DNA of 64,000 bases from Vibrio atlanticus (GTDB taxonomy: Bacteria; Pseudomonadota; Gammaproteobacteria; Enterobacterales; Vibrionaceae), in assembly GCF_024347315.1 (NCBI RefSeq), contig NZ_AP025460.1, positions 1,054,001 to 1,118,000 on the forward strand. Reading direction: 5' to 3'. Each line of letters starts with the position of its first letter. The first letter of the stretch is position 1. Made by a program: the position numbers and the translations under genes. Below the pieces are notes generated by a model. The model worked only from the letters and a program-made list of their open reading frames with translations. It ran no database searches and was not told the DNA's origin. Positions 9,352 to 20,530 of the stretch are shown here, piece after piece.

Positions 9352-11202
9352 TTATTGAACTTGGCAGTTTAAGCAAAAAGCATATCGGCCTTGTGGGTCG
9401 TTAAAGTTACCTAACAGTTGGCTATCTTGAGCTAACTGTTGAGTAACAGGCTGTAAACTGCTTGGAATCATTGACTGAATATCAAGGCCTATCGACATCT
9501 GAACTTTGTTCATAAATTCTTGAATAAATAGTTCAGTGGCTGAAAGAGGCTCTTCTACCCAGTAGATATTGTAGGTTTCAAGCTCTGCAAGTGAAGCCGC
9601 AGCTGTAATCGCATCATCAAAATCACCAATTTCATCGACTAGACCTTTCTCGATTGCATCTTGGCCTGTCCATACTCGGCCTTGAGCAATCTTGTCTACA
9701 GCATCGACTTCCATGCCACGGTTTTCTCCAACTAGGCTGATGAATCGGCGGTAACCGTTTTCAATGCCCATTTGGAAAGCGTCTTTCGCACCTTCGCTTA
9801 GTCCAGTTGTAATACCAAGACCAGAGAAAGGCGACGTACCAACGCCATCGGTGTAAACGCCGATATCGTTCAAGCCTTTCTCAAAGGTCGTGATAACACT
9901 GAAGATACCGATCGAGCCTGTTAGTGTGGTTGGTTGAGCCAAAATCTTGTCTGCGCCCATCGAGATCCAATAACCACCAGAAGCAGCCAGGCTAGACATA
10001 GAAACCACAACAGGTTTACCAGCTTGCTTGATCGCTTCTATTTCATTGCGGATAACTTCTGAAGCAAATGCGCTACCACCTGGGCTGTCTACACGAAGTA
10101 CAACCGCTTTTACTTTGTCGTCGTTGCGCGCTTGGCGAAGTAGGGCGGCCGTGGTATCACCACCAACGGTGCCACGTGGCTGCTTGCCATCCATAATTGC
10201 GCCGCTAGCGACAATTACAGCGACATCGTGCGATTCACTTGTTAGGTCAGGAAGCATGGTTGTACGGTACTCGTAGTACCCCAACGCGTTATAGCTGTCT
10301 TGACCGTCACTGCCGAAGACGTCTGCGAGCTCTAGACGAACTTGTTGGCGAGTTGCCAGTTCGTCAACTAAACCAAGCTTCTCTGCCAGTTTTGCGATAT
10401 CGCCATCAACCGACTCAAGGTCTTTTAAGAAAGAGTCCATGCTTGGGTTCAAGGTTTTAGCATCGATCTGGCGGTTGTTGCTTACGTCATCAACGTATGC
10501 TCCCCACAGTTGACCTAACCAACGAGAAGCTGACTCTTTCGCTGCGTCTGACATATCGTCGCGAATGAAAGGTTCGATTGCAGACTTATAAGTACCGACG
10601 CGGAATACATGTGTATTTACGTCAAGCTTCTCTAATAACGTTTTGTAGAATAGCGAGTAAGCACTGTAGCCTTTAAGAAGAACCCCACCATCTGGTGATA
10701 GGAAGACTTTAGTTGCGTAGCTGGCTAGGTAGTATTGGCTTTGGTTGTAAAAGTCACCCACCGCATAAATTGGTTTGCCAGTTGCTTTGAACTCGTTGAG
10801 CGCTTTAGCAATGTAGCGAAGCTTGGTCAGATTGGTTTCTGGCAGTTCTTTGAGTGCTAAAACGATACCAGTTACCTTGTCATCGTCTTTGGCGTAGCGA
10901 ATCGTTTCAACAATATCAAACAGGACATTTTCTTTTGGAAGGTCTTTGCCAAGCAGTGAACCCGTGACCGAATCCATCGGATTGATATAGCGACTTTGCT
11001 CCACGATAGGGCCAGACAGGTTAAGTACTAAAGCCGATTCCTGTGGAACAGTGGGTTGAGTTGTGTCTGAGTGGAAGTATACAAAGTAGATGATGGCGAT
11101 ACTGAGTAAAAAGAAAAGGTTAACCAGCGCAAGACGCACAAACGTGATGAGCTTCCAAATCCCTTTAAAGATCATGCCTATAAATTTGAATATTTTTTTC
11201 AT
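9352..11202 (-). CDS. sppA: signal peptide peptidase SppA, 67 kDa type
   Basis: 616 residues, the long Gram-negative form with two tandem protease-like halves. One transmembrane helix near residues 20-45 anchors it in the inner membrane with the catalytic part in the periplasm. The likely catalytic lysine is in FRVGTYKSAIEPF in the N-terminal half, and the catalytic serine is in SMSSLAASGGYWIS in the C-terminal half, preceded by VLRVDSPGGSAFAS. It degrades cleaved signal peptides. GGAGA lies 8 bp before the ATG. A ClpP-type crotonase fold is expected. Confidence 0.93.
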   Translation of the reverse strand: MKKIFKFIGMIFKGIWKLITFVRLALVNLFFLLSIAIIYFVYFHSDTTQPTVPQESALVLNLSGPIVEQSRYINPMDSVTGSLLGKDLPKENVLFDIVETIRYAKDDDKVTGIVLALKELPETNLTKLRYIAKALNEFKATGKPIYAVGDFYNQSQYYLASYATKVFLSPDGGVLLKGYSAYSLFYKTLLEKLDVNTHVFRVGTYKSAIEPFIRDDMSDAAKESASRWLGQLWGAYVDDVSNNRQIDAKTLNPSMDSFLKDLESVDGDIAKLAEKLGLVDELATRQQVRLELADVFGSDGQDSYNALGYYEYRTTMLPDLTSESHDVAVIVASGAIMDGKQPRGTVGGDTTAALLRQARNDDKVKAVVLRVDSPGGSAFASEVIRNEIEAIKQAGKPVVVSMSSLAASGGYWISMGADKILAQPTTLTGSIGIFSVITTFEKGLNDIGVYTDGVGTSPFSGLGITTGLSEGAKDAFQMGIENGYRRFISLVGENRGMEVDAVDKIAQGRVWTGQDAIEKGLVDEIGDFDDAITAAASLAELETYNIYWVEEPLSATELFIQEFMNKVQMSIGLDIQSMIPSSLQPVTQQLAQDSQLLGNFNDPQGRYAFCLNCQVQ

Positions 11203-11439
11203 TCTGTCTCCGCAGTGAGATCACGTCGCTTTAACAAGCTGTAGTACCATTAATCTCAATAATATGAACTGCTTGATATCCTACGATAATTCCCTAGCTC
11301 AAACTACACCAAGAATTGCTAATCGATATATATTCTCATTAAGTGTAGTCATATTAGGGGTTTCTGAACGATTAATACGTCCTGCATTATGATCGGTGTT
11401 ACAAAAATGTAAACGGTTGTTTGAACTTTTGGTGATTGA

Positions 11440-13491
<2,052 letters not shown>

Positions 13492-13582
13492 CAACAAACA
13501 GAATGTTCTCGTTTGATAAGTTTGAATCAGAAAGTTCAATAAGCTGAACTAGACGGGTAACTAAGCTTGGACTAGACAGATA

Positions 13583-13620
13583 AATAAGGCTCCTAAGTCA
13601 TAGATTTAGGAGCCTTTATT
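13583..13620 (+). terminator. intrinsic terminator of fadH
   Basis: A stem AGGCTCCTAA/TTAGGAGCCT with a 9-nt loop is followed by TTATTG, about 95 bp after the fadH stop. Confidence 0.75.
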
Positions 13621-13736
13621 GTTTCAAGTGTTGTTTGAACTATTGTGTCAATTGGACAGCCGTTGAGATTTATTATCGTTTGTATTCTGTGCTACAGTTC
13701 AACTATACAAACAATAAAAATTAGTAAGGACTTCAA

Positions 13737-14285
13737 ATGGATGCTTTGGATCTATTGCTCAACAGACGCTCTATCGCAAAACTCTCTGATCCGGCACCTG
13801 AAGGTGTAGCGTTAGAAAACATCATCAAAGCGGGTTTACGAGCTCCAGACCATGGCGCATTGACACCGTGGCGCTTTGTTATCGCACAAGGTTCAGGGTT
13901 ACAGAAACTTTCAGACATCTTGGTGCGTGCCGCTGAAGCGGATGAAAGCGAAGAAGCGGTTATCGAGAAAGTAAAGAAAGCGCCGTTCCGAGCTCCAATG
14001 GTGATCACTATCATCGCAAAGGTAACTGAGCACGAGAAAGTGCCTGCGTTCGAACAACACCTGTCTGCGGGTTGTGCTGCGCAAGCAATGCAAATGGCCG
14101 CAGTTGCACAAGGCTTCCAAGGTTTTTGGCGTTCAGGTAAATGGATGTTCCACCCTGAAGTGCACCAAGCTTTCGGCCTAGAAGGCGACGATGAAATTGT
14201 TGGCTTCCTATACCTAGGTACTCCGGGCTGTACGCCAATGAAAGCGCCAGAGCGTGACTTCTCAAAGTTCGTTGAGTTCTTGTAG
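13737..14285 (+). CDS. ydjA: nitroreductase family protein YdjA
   Basis: 182 residues, the compact size of YdjA-type nitroreductases. It begins MDALDLLLNRRSIAKLSDPAP, with the RRS of the FMN-binding N-terminus, then APDHGALTPWRFV near residue 40, where the proline-tryptophan segment lines the flavin site. It should be a homodimeric FMN enzyme using NAD(P)H; the natural substrate is unknown. AAGGA precedes the ATG by 6 bp. As in E. coli it lies beside topB, with a terminator between. Confidence 0.9.
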   Translation: MDALDLLLNRRSIAKLSDPAPEGVALENIIKAGLRAPDHGALTPWRFVIAQGSGLQKLSDILVRAAEADESEEAVIEKVKKAPFRAPMVITIIAKVTEHEKVPAFEQHLSAGCAAQAMQMAAVAQGFQGFWRSGKWMFHPEVHQAFGLEGDDEIVGFLYLGTPGCTPMKAPERDFSKFVEFL

Positions 14286-14358
14286 ATCTCGTCAGGAAAA
14301 TAGCCACACAACGAATTGTTGAATGCTAACTGTATAAACAACCAGTTTTCCTTGATTT

Positions 14359-14395
14359 ATTAGGGCCACATTAGATAATGTGGCCCTAATTGTTT
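14359..14395 (+). terminator. intrinsic terminator of ydjA
   Basis: A perfect 14-bp stem ATTAGGGCCACATT with an AGAT loop is followed by TGTTTG. It ends 18 bp before the topB start, so topB must be transcribed by read-through or from a promoter embedded here. Confidence 0.75.
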
Positions 14396-14412
14396 GTAGC
14401 ATCTGGAAAAAC

Positions 14413-16389
14413 ATGTCTCGCCTTATTATTGCTGAAAAACCAAGCCTAGGCCGCGCGATCGCCGCCGCACTACCTAATCCACAAAAGAAAGACCAAGGGT
14501 TTATCAAATGTGGCAATGGGGATGTGGTGACTTGGTGTATTGGACACTTATTGGAGCAAGTTGAGCCAGACGCTTATGATGACCGTTATAAGAAATGGAA
14601 CTTAGCCGATCTTCCTATCGTGCCGGAGCAATGGCAGCTAAGACCGCGTAAGACGTCAAGCAAACAGCTCACGGTGATCCGAAAGCTATTGAAGGACGCG
14701 ACCCAAATTGTCCATGCGGGAGACCCGGATAGAGAAGGGCAGTTGCTGGTTGATGAAGTGATTGATTACTGCAAAGTATCCAAGGCTAAGAAAGAGTCGA
14801 TGGACAGGCTACTTATTAGTGACTTGAACTTGCCAGCCGTGAAGCGTGCGCTCTCTCAGATGCGGAGTAACCGCGATTTTATTCCACTTTCTATTTCTGC
14901 ATTGGCGCGCTCTAGAGCCGATTGGCTGTATGGCATGAATATGACTCGCGCGTATACCTTGCTTGGTCAAAAGGCAGGTTACCAAGGGGTATTGTCGGTA
15001 GGGCGAGTGCAAACGCCTGTACTTGGTTTGGTCGTAAGGCGTGATGAAGAGATCGAAAATTTCATTCCGAAAGATTACTTCACTCTGCATGCGCTGATCC
15101 CTTACCAAAACAACGGGCAGAGCTTTGATATTCGAGCGCGTTGGAAACCAAGCGAAGCATGTAAGCCATGGCAAGATGAAGAAGGCCGGGTGCTCAATCG
15201 AAAACTGGTTGAGAACGTGGCTCAGCGAATTGCGAATCAACCCGCGACGGTGACGGAATCAGAGCAAAAGCAAAGTAAACAAGCTGCGCCACTGCCTTAT
15301 TCGCTGTCAGCACTGCAGATTGATGCGTCTAAGCGTTTTGGTATGAGTGCTCAGCAGGTGTTAGACACTTGTCAGTCGTTGTACGAGAAACACAAACTCA
15401 TCACTTACCCGCGTTCTGATAGCCGCTATCTACCTAAAGATCACTACTCACAAAGAGAGTCGGTCGTGGATGCTATCGCTAACAATGCGAAAGAGCTGCA
15501 AAGTGGTGCTCAAGGTGCGGATCTTTCTCTTAAATCAAAAGCATGGAACGACAGCAAGGTCGACGCTCACCACGCGATAATCCCAACACCGAAGAAATCA
15601 TCGGTGAATGGCCTGTCTGCCAACGAGATGAAAATCTATCAGCAAATTGCTCGTCAGTATCTGATGCAGTTTTATCCGCCGGCCATTTTTGCTGATGCCA
15701 AGCTTGTGTTTGATATCGCTGGTGGCGTGTTCATCGCAAAAGGGCGTCAGCTTATCAACCCGGGCTGGAAAGTGTTGATGGGGAAAACGGACACTGAAGA
15801 AAAAGGTGATGGCACGGATACGGTACCTCCATTGGATAAAGGTACGGTGTTGACGTGTCGTGAAGGCATTATTGGCGATAAGAAAACCGAACCACCAAAG
15901 CACTTCACGGAAGCGACCTTGCTACAAGCGATGACTGGTATCGCGCGCTTTGTGGCAAATAAAGACCTCAAAGCCATTTTGAAAGAGACCGACGGCCTTG
16001 GAACAGAGGCGACTCGTGCTGGCATTCTAGATACTCTATTTAAAAGGCAGTTGCTAACGCGTCAAGGTAAGAGTATTCATAGTAGCCCTGCGGGCAGAGG
16101 CTTGATTCATGCTTTACCTGAGGACTCGACCTTCCCCGACATGACGGCACACTGGGAGCACCAGTTGCAAGGTATGGCAGAACGAAATCAAGCGTATCAA
16201 CCTTTCATGCAAGCGCTAGAAAGTAAGATTGATGGTTTGATGGGCAAGGTAAAAACGGGAGAAGTTCCTGAATCACTCCGCCACCTTCCTAAAGTCGAAA
16301 GACCAGCGTTTAAACGTCGTAAGGGCGGTGGCGCGAAGAAGTCTTATGCCAAGAAAGGTACCTATGCTAAGAAGGGCGCGAAAAGCTAA
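14413..16389 (+). CDS. topB: DNA topoisomerase III
   Basis: 658 residues from the ATG at 14413, which gives the family N-terminus [17 protein letters not shown] of the Toprim domain; its DxD-type acidic motif is in [16 protein letters not shown]. The catalytic tyrosine is in [13 protein letters not shown] near residue 330. The C-terminal tail is lysine-rich with [25 protein letters not shown] repeats, typical for nucleic-acid contacts. It is a type IA enzyme that decatenates DNA through single-strand passage. An in-frame extension upstream to 14380 lies inside the ydjA terminator and is unlikely. Confidence 0.95.
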   Translation: MSRLIIAEKPSLGRAIAAALPNPQKKDQGFIKCGNGDVVTWCIGHLLEQVEPDAYDDRYKKWNLADLPIVPEQWQLRPRKTSSKQLTVIRKLLKDATQIVHAGDPDREGQLLVDEVIDYCKVSKAKKESMDRLLISDLNLPAVKRALSQMRSNRDFIPLSISALARSRADWLYGMNMTRAYTLLGQKAGYQGVLSVGRVQTPVLGLVVRRDEEIENFIPKDYFTLHALIPYQNNGQSFDIRARWKPSEACKPWQDEEGRVLNRKLVENVAQRIANQPATVTESEQKQSKQAAPLPYSLSALQIDASKRFGMSAQQVLDTCQSLYEKHKLITYPRSDSRYLPKDHYSQRESVVDAIANNAKELQSGAQGADLSLKSKAWNDSKVDAHHAIIPTPKKSSVNGLSANEMKIYQQIARQYLMQFYPPAIFADAKLVFDIAGGVFIAKGRQLINPGWKVLMGKTDTEEKGDGTDTVPPLDKGTVLTCREGIIGDKKTEPPKHFTEATLLQAMTGIARFVANKDLKAILKETDGLGTEATRAGILDTLFKRQLLTRQGKSIHSSPAGRGLIHALPEDSTFPDMTAHWEHQLQGMAERNQAYQPFMQALESKIDGLMGKVKTGEVPESLRHLPKVERPAFKRRKGGGAKKSYAKKGTYAKKGAKS

Positions 16390-16407
16390 GACTTATTGAC
16401 ATTAGGA

Positions 16408-17409
16408 TCAACGTCCGACCTTGTGGCCACAACGCTTAAACAACTGTTGCCAATAGTCGACATGGCGACGAGTTGATGATCGAAAAGCTTGATGTGCATC
16501 TTGGATGGGAAAGTAATAATTGTGCAGTTCAGGTTGCGCGTCAAACATCCCTAGTTGAGGGGCTAACTGCTGATAGTAGCCATCTAGCTGCGCCATGTAG
16601 GGCTGCACCTTACCAATGTATTGTTGTTCGAACACATTGTTGAGATAACGAAACTTAGTTGTGTCTCGCTGCTTACCACAGATGATGTTGTCATCAAAAT
16701 TTGTCAGCTGCTTGGTGATGGTATCCAGTTCTGCCGAAGCACGAGCCAGCGAGTAGTATAAATCCCCGAGCGTAGAGCTCTTCTCTAATACTTCTTGTAC
16801 CTCAGTGGTTTTGCCGGAAACGAGCGGCGCGTTTAACGCTTGGTTGAGATGTTCTAAGGCGCCACTGGTTTGTCGTACCTGATCGCCGATATCAGCGTGT
16901 AACCACCGACTACCACGCATCTGAGACTGCATCGCATCGCTGGCATAGATTAGATTCCACTGGTGCCGCGGAAACTGTGCGAGCTTCTGCTGCTCGATTT
17001 CTTTCAGTAGCTCTACGACCTCAGGGTCTAATTCGCTACCGGATAAGCATCTCCCGACACCTGCAAGTAGGGCGACTTGATAATCGTAATTACGAAACTC
17101 ATCCGCGACTTTCCCAAGAACCGAATTTCTTTCTGCAATCAGATTGAACAATCCACACTGACGAAGCTGGTAACTGTCGATGAGACCGATAGAAAGCGAG
17201 GGCACGTCAAGCAGCAGTTCTCGTTTTCTCGGTAGGCTTTCAAATTCCCATTCCTCTTTTATCTCGTCAGCATCTTGTACTCTGGCTATCTTGGTTTGAT
17301 AGTCGTCGAACAAGTCGCCGGGGCCATCACTGAAACAGCCAGCTAGCATCACCGTCAGACAAAACAGCGTTGAGTGCTTAACTAGGTTTGAGAGAGGGCC
17401 TAAATTCAT
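16408..17409 (-). CDS. DUF3080 lipoprotein
   Basis: 333 residues with a signal peptide ending in the lipobox VMLAGC (cysteine near residue 25), so a lipoprotein. The body matches the DUF3080 family of gamma-proteobacteria by its FDDYQTKIARVQD start and LLLDVPSLSIGLIDSYQLRQCGL segment. The function is unknown. The start lies 8 bp after the stop of the SDR gene on the same strand, so the two are probably co-transcribed. It is convergent with topB with only 18 bp between the stops. Confidence 0.75.
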   Translation of the reverse strand: MNLGPLSNLVKHSTLFCLTVMLAGCFSDGPGDLFDDYQTKIARVQDADEIKEEWEFESLPRKRELLLDVPSLSIGLIDSYQLRQCGLFNLIAERNSVLGKVADEFRNYDYQVALLAGVGRCLSGSELDPEVVELLKEIEQQKLAQFPRHQWNLIYASDAMQSQMRGSRWLHADIGDQVRQTSGALEHLNQALNAPLVSGKTTEVQEVLEKSSTLGDLYYSLARASAELDTITKQLTNFDDNIICGKQRDTTKFRYLNNVFEQQYIGKVQPYMAQLDGYYQQLAPQLGMFDAQPELHNYYFPIQDAHQAFRSSTRRHVDYWQQLFKRCGHKVGR

Positions 17410-17416
17410 CTGTGGA

Positions 17417-18103
17417 TTACCAGTCTATTTCGCTGCCATCGAAATTGAAGAAGTGACCACTTACTTCGGTATTCGCTGACTCGATGACTTTAATAAGGCC
17501 GGAAGCTGAAGTGTCGGTGTCGATCAGAGCATTGGGCCCGCCCATTTCAGTCTGTACCCAACCTGGATGCAGTGCTAACACCGTAAAGCCATTCTCGGTT
17601 AAGTCGTTGCTTAGGCTCTTCACCACGGAGTTTAGAGCCGCTTTAGATGAACGATAGATGTAGCCTCCGCCTGATGTGTTTTCAGACATGCTACCCACTC
17701 TAGATGAAAGACAGGCGATCTTTTTGACGTCACTACTTTCTATAAGAGGTAATAGAGTCTCGACAAGCTTCAATGGAGCAATTGTGTTGATTTCAAATAC
17801 ACGACGCCACTCTTCTACATCGGTATTACCCAGACCGTAACCTTTAGGGCCATAGTAGCCAGCGTTGTTGATCAAGATATCAATCGACTCTATTTGCGAG
17901 GGGAGTTGTTCTACTGCTTGATAATCGGTTATTTCTAATTGAATGCAGGTCAGATTGGTGTTGTGTTCTGCGAGTGAGAGCAGTTCTTTTGCTGAATGTG
18001 TATCACGATAAGTCGCGTACACCTTGTGGTTATCTTCCAAGTATTGTCGAGTCAGGCTTAAGCCAATGCCGCGGTTCGCTCCAGTAATAAAAATAACGCT
18101 CAT
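17417..18103 (-). CDS. short-chain dehydrogenase/reductase (SDR)
   Basis: 228 residues from the ATG at 18103 (AAGGAA 7 bp upstream). The NAD(P) motif TGANRGIG is at residues 6-13, NNAG near 85, and the catalytic set is intact: serine in CLSSRVGS, then YRSSK. The NADP-type arginine (ANRGIG, followed by YRDTHSA) suggests NADP(H). It resembles the CsgA/sniffer-like SDRs; the substrate is unknown. It probably forms an operon with the DUF3080 lipoprotein downstream and a small membrane peptide upstream. Confidence 0.85.
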   Translation of the reverse strand: MSVIFITGANRGIGLSLTRQYLEDNHKVYATYRDTHSAKELLSLAEHNTNLTCIQLEITDYQAVEQLPSQIESIDILINNAGYYGPKGYGLGNTDVEEWRRVFEINTIAPLKLVETLLPLIESSDVKKIACLSSRVGSMSENTSGGGYIYRSSKAALNSVVKSLSNDLTENGFTVLALHPGWVQTEMGGPNALIDTDTSASGLIKVIESANTEVSGHFFNFDGSEIDW

Positions 18104-18128
18104 GGTGATTCCTTTTCCGTTCAATTAG

Positions 18129-18254
18129 TTAAGTTTGATGGCTTAACACGAGAAAATCAACGCTCCACCAACTGGCCATTAGCATTCCTATAAAAATCAT
18201 TACTGCTGCTGTCGAGCCGCAGATCACCCCACAGATGAGTATTACGTTTTTCAT
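18129..18254 (-). CDS. small one-helix membrane protein
   Basis: 41 residues: MKNVILICGVICGSTAAVM and a second hydrophobic stretch ending MLMASWWSVDFLVLSHQT. It is almost wholly hydrophobic, so one or two membrane segments are likely. The start at 18254 has an AGAGA-type ribosome site; a longer in-frame reading to 18317 would cross the candidate Fur box at 18283-18297. The family is not recognised. It ends 25 bp before the SDR start, so it may lead that operon. Confidence 0.5.
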   Translation of the reverse strand: MKNVILICGVICGSTAAVMIFIGMLMASWWSVDFLVLSHQT

Positions 18255-18282
18255 TGCTGTCTCTTGTAAAAAGTAAGTGTAG

Positions 18283-18297
18283 TGATAATTATTACCA
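18283..18297 (-). promoter_or_regulatory. candidate Fur box upstream of the small membrane peptide
   Basis: TGATAATTATTACCA matches TGATAAT-n-ATTATCA at all but one position of the two arms. It lies 29 bp before the start of the small membrane gene and about 70 bp before the histone-deacetylase-like gene on the other strand, so it could affect either. Confidence 0.45.
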
Positions 18298-18365
18298 TTA
18301 ATTAAGGTTGTCGCCAAGTCTGAGACTGTTATGATTTTGAGATTGATACGTAATACGCCCGATCT

Positions 18366-19286
18366 ATGACTCCTTTAATTTACCATCCAATTTATTCTCA
18401 GTTGCCTTTACCAGAAGGGCATCGTTATCCAATCAATAAATATCAACTGTTGCACAGTGCTGTGACGCACCACATGGATAGCGATCCAAAATGGGGTAAT
18501 GCATTCGAAATGTTCCAGCCAATGCCTGTTTCGGTAGAACAAGTAAAGCAGGTACACGATGGTGAATATGTCGATTTGCTAGTTTCTGGAAATTTGCCAG
18601 CAGCAAAAATGAGACGTATCGGCTTTCCGTGGAGTGAACAGCTTATAGAAAGGACACTCTATTCAAGTGGTGGAACCTGCTTGGCCGCTGAAATGGCCAT
18701 CGAGAGTGGTTTAGCGATTCATCTCAGCGGTGGCTATCATCATGCGCACCGAGATTTTGGCAGTGGCTTCTGTTTGTTGAATGATCTGGTCTTGGCGGCC
18801 AAGCACGCATTAACCTTTGAGCATATAGATAAAGTGCTGATCGTCGACAGTGATGTTCACCATGGCGATGGTACAGCGACACTTTGCCAAGAGAGCGATG
18901 AGATTGTTACTTTGTCATTCCACTGCGATAAGAACTTCCCTGCGCGTAAACCGTTATCTGATTTAGATGTGCCATTAAGTCGTGAAACAGAAGATGAAGA
19001 GTTCTTACGTTGTTTTGAACAAGTCACCAAGTTGGCGATTGCGCATCACCAACCTGATCTCATTATTTATGACGCGGGGATCGACATCCATCAAGACGAT
19101 GAACTGGGTTATTTGAATGTTTCGACAAAAGGGATATTTGAACGCGACTGTTTCATGATTGAATTAGCGAAATCAGAGTCTATTCCAATGGCGTGTGTAG
19201 TCGGTGGCGGATATCGAACTGAACATCAAGATCTGGTGCCGATTCACATGCAGTTATTGAAGGCCGCATTTACTGTCAGCAGTTGA
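18366..19286 (+). CDS. histone deacetylase-family (AcuC-like) zinc hydrolase
   Basis: 306 residues, the size of bacterial class II-like deacetylases. The catalytic histidine pair is in GGYHHAHRDFGSGFC near residue 125. Zinc ligands are visible in VDSDVHHGDGTA (Asp and His) and in DAGIDIHQDDELG (Asp). The substrate may be an acetyl-lysine protein, acetoin-metabolism enzyme or acetylpolyamine; this cannot be read from sequence. No clear ribosome site precedes the ATG. The gene is divergent from the SDR operon and ends at the terminator that once belonged to the adjacent tRNA-Ser locus. Confidence 0.88.
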   Translation: MTPLIYHPIYSQLPLPEGHRYPINKYQLLHSAVTHHMDSDPKWGNAFEMFQPMPVSVEQVKQVHDGEYVDLLVSGNLPAAKMRRIGFPWSEQLIERTLYSSGGTCLAAEMAIESGLAIHLSGGYHHAHRDFGSGFCLLNDLVLAAKHALTFEHIDKVLIVDSDVHHGDGTATLCQESDEIVTLSFHCDKNFPARKPLSDLDVPLSRETEDEEFLRCFEQVTKLAIAHHQPDLIIYDAGIDIHQDDELGYLNVSTKGIFERDCFMIELAKSESIPMACVVGGGYRTEHQDLVPIHMQLLKAAFTVSS

Positions 19287-19317
19287 GTGGTGAGCTTGTG
19301 TGATCTCCAGATACAAA

Positions 19318-19345
19318 AAAGCCGCTGATTTCTCAGCGGCTTTCT
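19318..19345. terminator. terminator flanking left island end (copy 1)
   Basis: A stem AAAGCCGCTGA/TCAGCGGCTTT with a TTTC loop. It ends just before the partial tRNA-Ser copy and is a near-identical duplicate of 23500-23527, so it was probably the original 3' terminator of the left tRNA-Ser as well as of the deacetylase gene. Confidence 0.7.
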
Positions 19346-19350
19346 TAAAT

Positions 19351-19377
19351 GTGGTGGAGGGATAGGGATTTGAACCC
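19351..19377 (-). repeat. att site: partial tRNA-Ser 3' end (outer end of island A)
   Basis: 27 bp identical to the 3' end of the tRNA-Ser gene at 23025-23051 (discriminator, CCA, acceptor and part of the T arm). Identity stops abruptly after the T-loop sequence. This is the expected product of integration of an element into the 3' end of a tRNA gene. Confidence 0.85.
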
Positions 19378-19669
19378 AACCACCAAAAAATTAAATGCTT
19401 ATTTTACAATTATTTAATTGATCTATCGAAAATCATTTTAATCGTTTGTCTTGTACAGATTAAACCTTACTTCACCGTTTAGCGTCAAGATATATCAGAT
19501 TGATATGTTAGTAAGTTAGGGCGGAACGTTATTAACGTTGCCCTTACTTGGAGAAAAACACTCAGGCATACATCCTTCTAGAGCAAAACACAAAATTTAC
19601 TTATAGAGAGGCTCGGCCTGTCAACTCTCGGGACTTAACGCTGACTACGCAGCGCTTAATCCTAATTTG

Positions 19670-20095
19670 TTATGCATTTCTTCCAAGCTCAGAATCTGGC
19701 CCCAACTTACTACTAAAAACGAACATACAACTAACTAAAATACCTAACTCAAAAAGCTGACATAGAAAAGATGCCGCCTTAAACACCAGACCAGTTTCCA
19801 TCCAAGGCGTCGCTATTTCGATTAGCACAGCGGCTAAAACCAAAGTATACCCAATCCGTTGATGCCATTTACCTAACACTGGCGAAAAATGGTGGAAAGC
19901 TAACAAGTAGAGCACCGAAAAAAAAGGCATTATAAACCAGGTGAAATACTCAAAAATTTCAACCAATGAGCTACCACCTTCACCCAAAGTCGCCATTAGT
20001 ATCGGGATAATAAAATTGAGTAGCATATAAAGAAACGGATATATAAGAATACCCAAGGCAAGGTACTGAACTGATTTTTTAACTCTACTTTCCAC
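19670..20095 (-). CDS. small multi-pass membrane protein, cassette-like
   Basis: 141 residues with about four hydrophobic segments (near residues 10-35, 45-65, 80-100 and 110-130). The family is not recognised. The gene is enclosed by an 11-bp perfect inverted repeat, ATTTGTTATGC at 19665-19675 and GCATAACAAAT at 20124-20134. The stop codon TAA falls inside the left copy (GCATAACAA), as is usual for genes in integron cassettes of Vibrio. A bulged hairpin (TTAAGCGCTG with CAGCGTTAA) follows the stop. The transferred-cassette reading is inference; the protein may function at the inner membrane. Confidence 0.55.
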   Translation of the reverse strand: MESRVKKSVQYLALGILIYPFLYMLLNFIIPILMATLGEGGSSLVEIFEYFTWFIMPFFSVLYLLAFHHFSPVLGKWHQRIGYTLVLAAVLIEIATPWMETGLVFKAASFLCQLFELGILVSCMFVFSSKLGPDSELGRNA

Positions 20096-20530
20096 TTGTA
20101 CTACCTTCTCAAGTTGGAGTAACGCATAACAAATGATATGGACTACCTCTACCTGATACTCAGCGCGCCATACTTACTCAGTACACGCTGAAGAACTGGA
20201 GGTTACTATGTCTACCATTCAAACTATTGGCGTGACCTCACCAAGAATATGTTCAGTATTCACTGTGTCGATGCATATGGCAAGTGTGTCCTGCGCAAAA
20301 ATATCTAAAGAAACAAAATCTTAAATACATTAGCTAAGTTTCCGCCTTGCCTCATCGGTATGGAGGCGTACTCTGGTGCCCATCATTGTGCGTGAGATCT
20401 CAGCAAATGAAATCTTTGGACAAATGTATTTCAGGTGTGTTGCTCCAAACCGTTTCGATCAGATAAGAAAAAGTACCTTGGAACATTAAATTGTGTATGG
20501 CTGTTTATTTCTACAGATGTACTTTTTAGC
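20096..20530. other. gene-poor stretch with IS110 remnant
   Basis: 435 bp between the membrane gene and the hydrolase. It holds the right copy of an 11-bp inverted repeat, an imperfect hairpin (CTCAGCG and CGCTGAA near 20160-20192) and a decayed transposase reading. No intact gene is seen. Confidence 0.5.
20208..20405 (+). pseudogene. IS110-family transposase N-terminus, decayed
   Basis: Starting at the ATG at 20208 (GGAGG upstream) the reading is MSTIQTIGV; dropping to the next frame continues DLTKNMFSIHCVDAYGKC, which is the DEDD-type start of IS110-family transposases. An in-frame TAA follows, then RNKILNTLAKFPPCLIGMEA and SGAHHCA, another IS110 signature, before a second frameshift. At least two frameshifts and one stop are needed, and everything downstream of the first 65 residues is missing. 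It is a dead fragment. Confidence 0.6.

Noticed and set aside
19548..19760. 70-codon plus-strand frame in island A
   Set aside because: It runs antisense into the membrane-protein gene and across its 3' hairpin, with no ribosome site of note.
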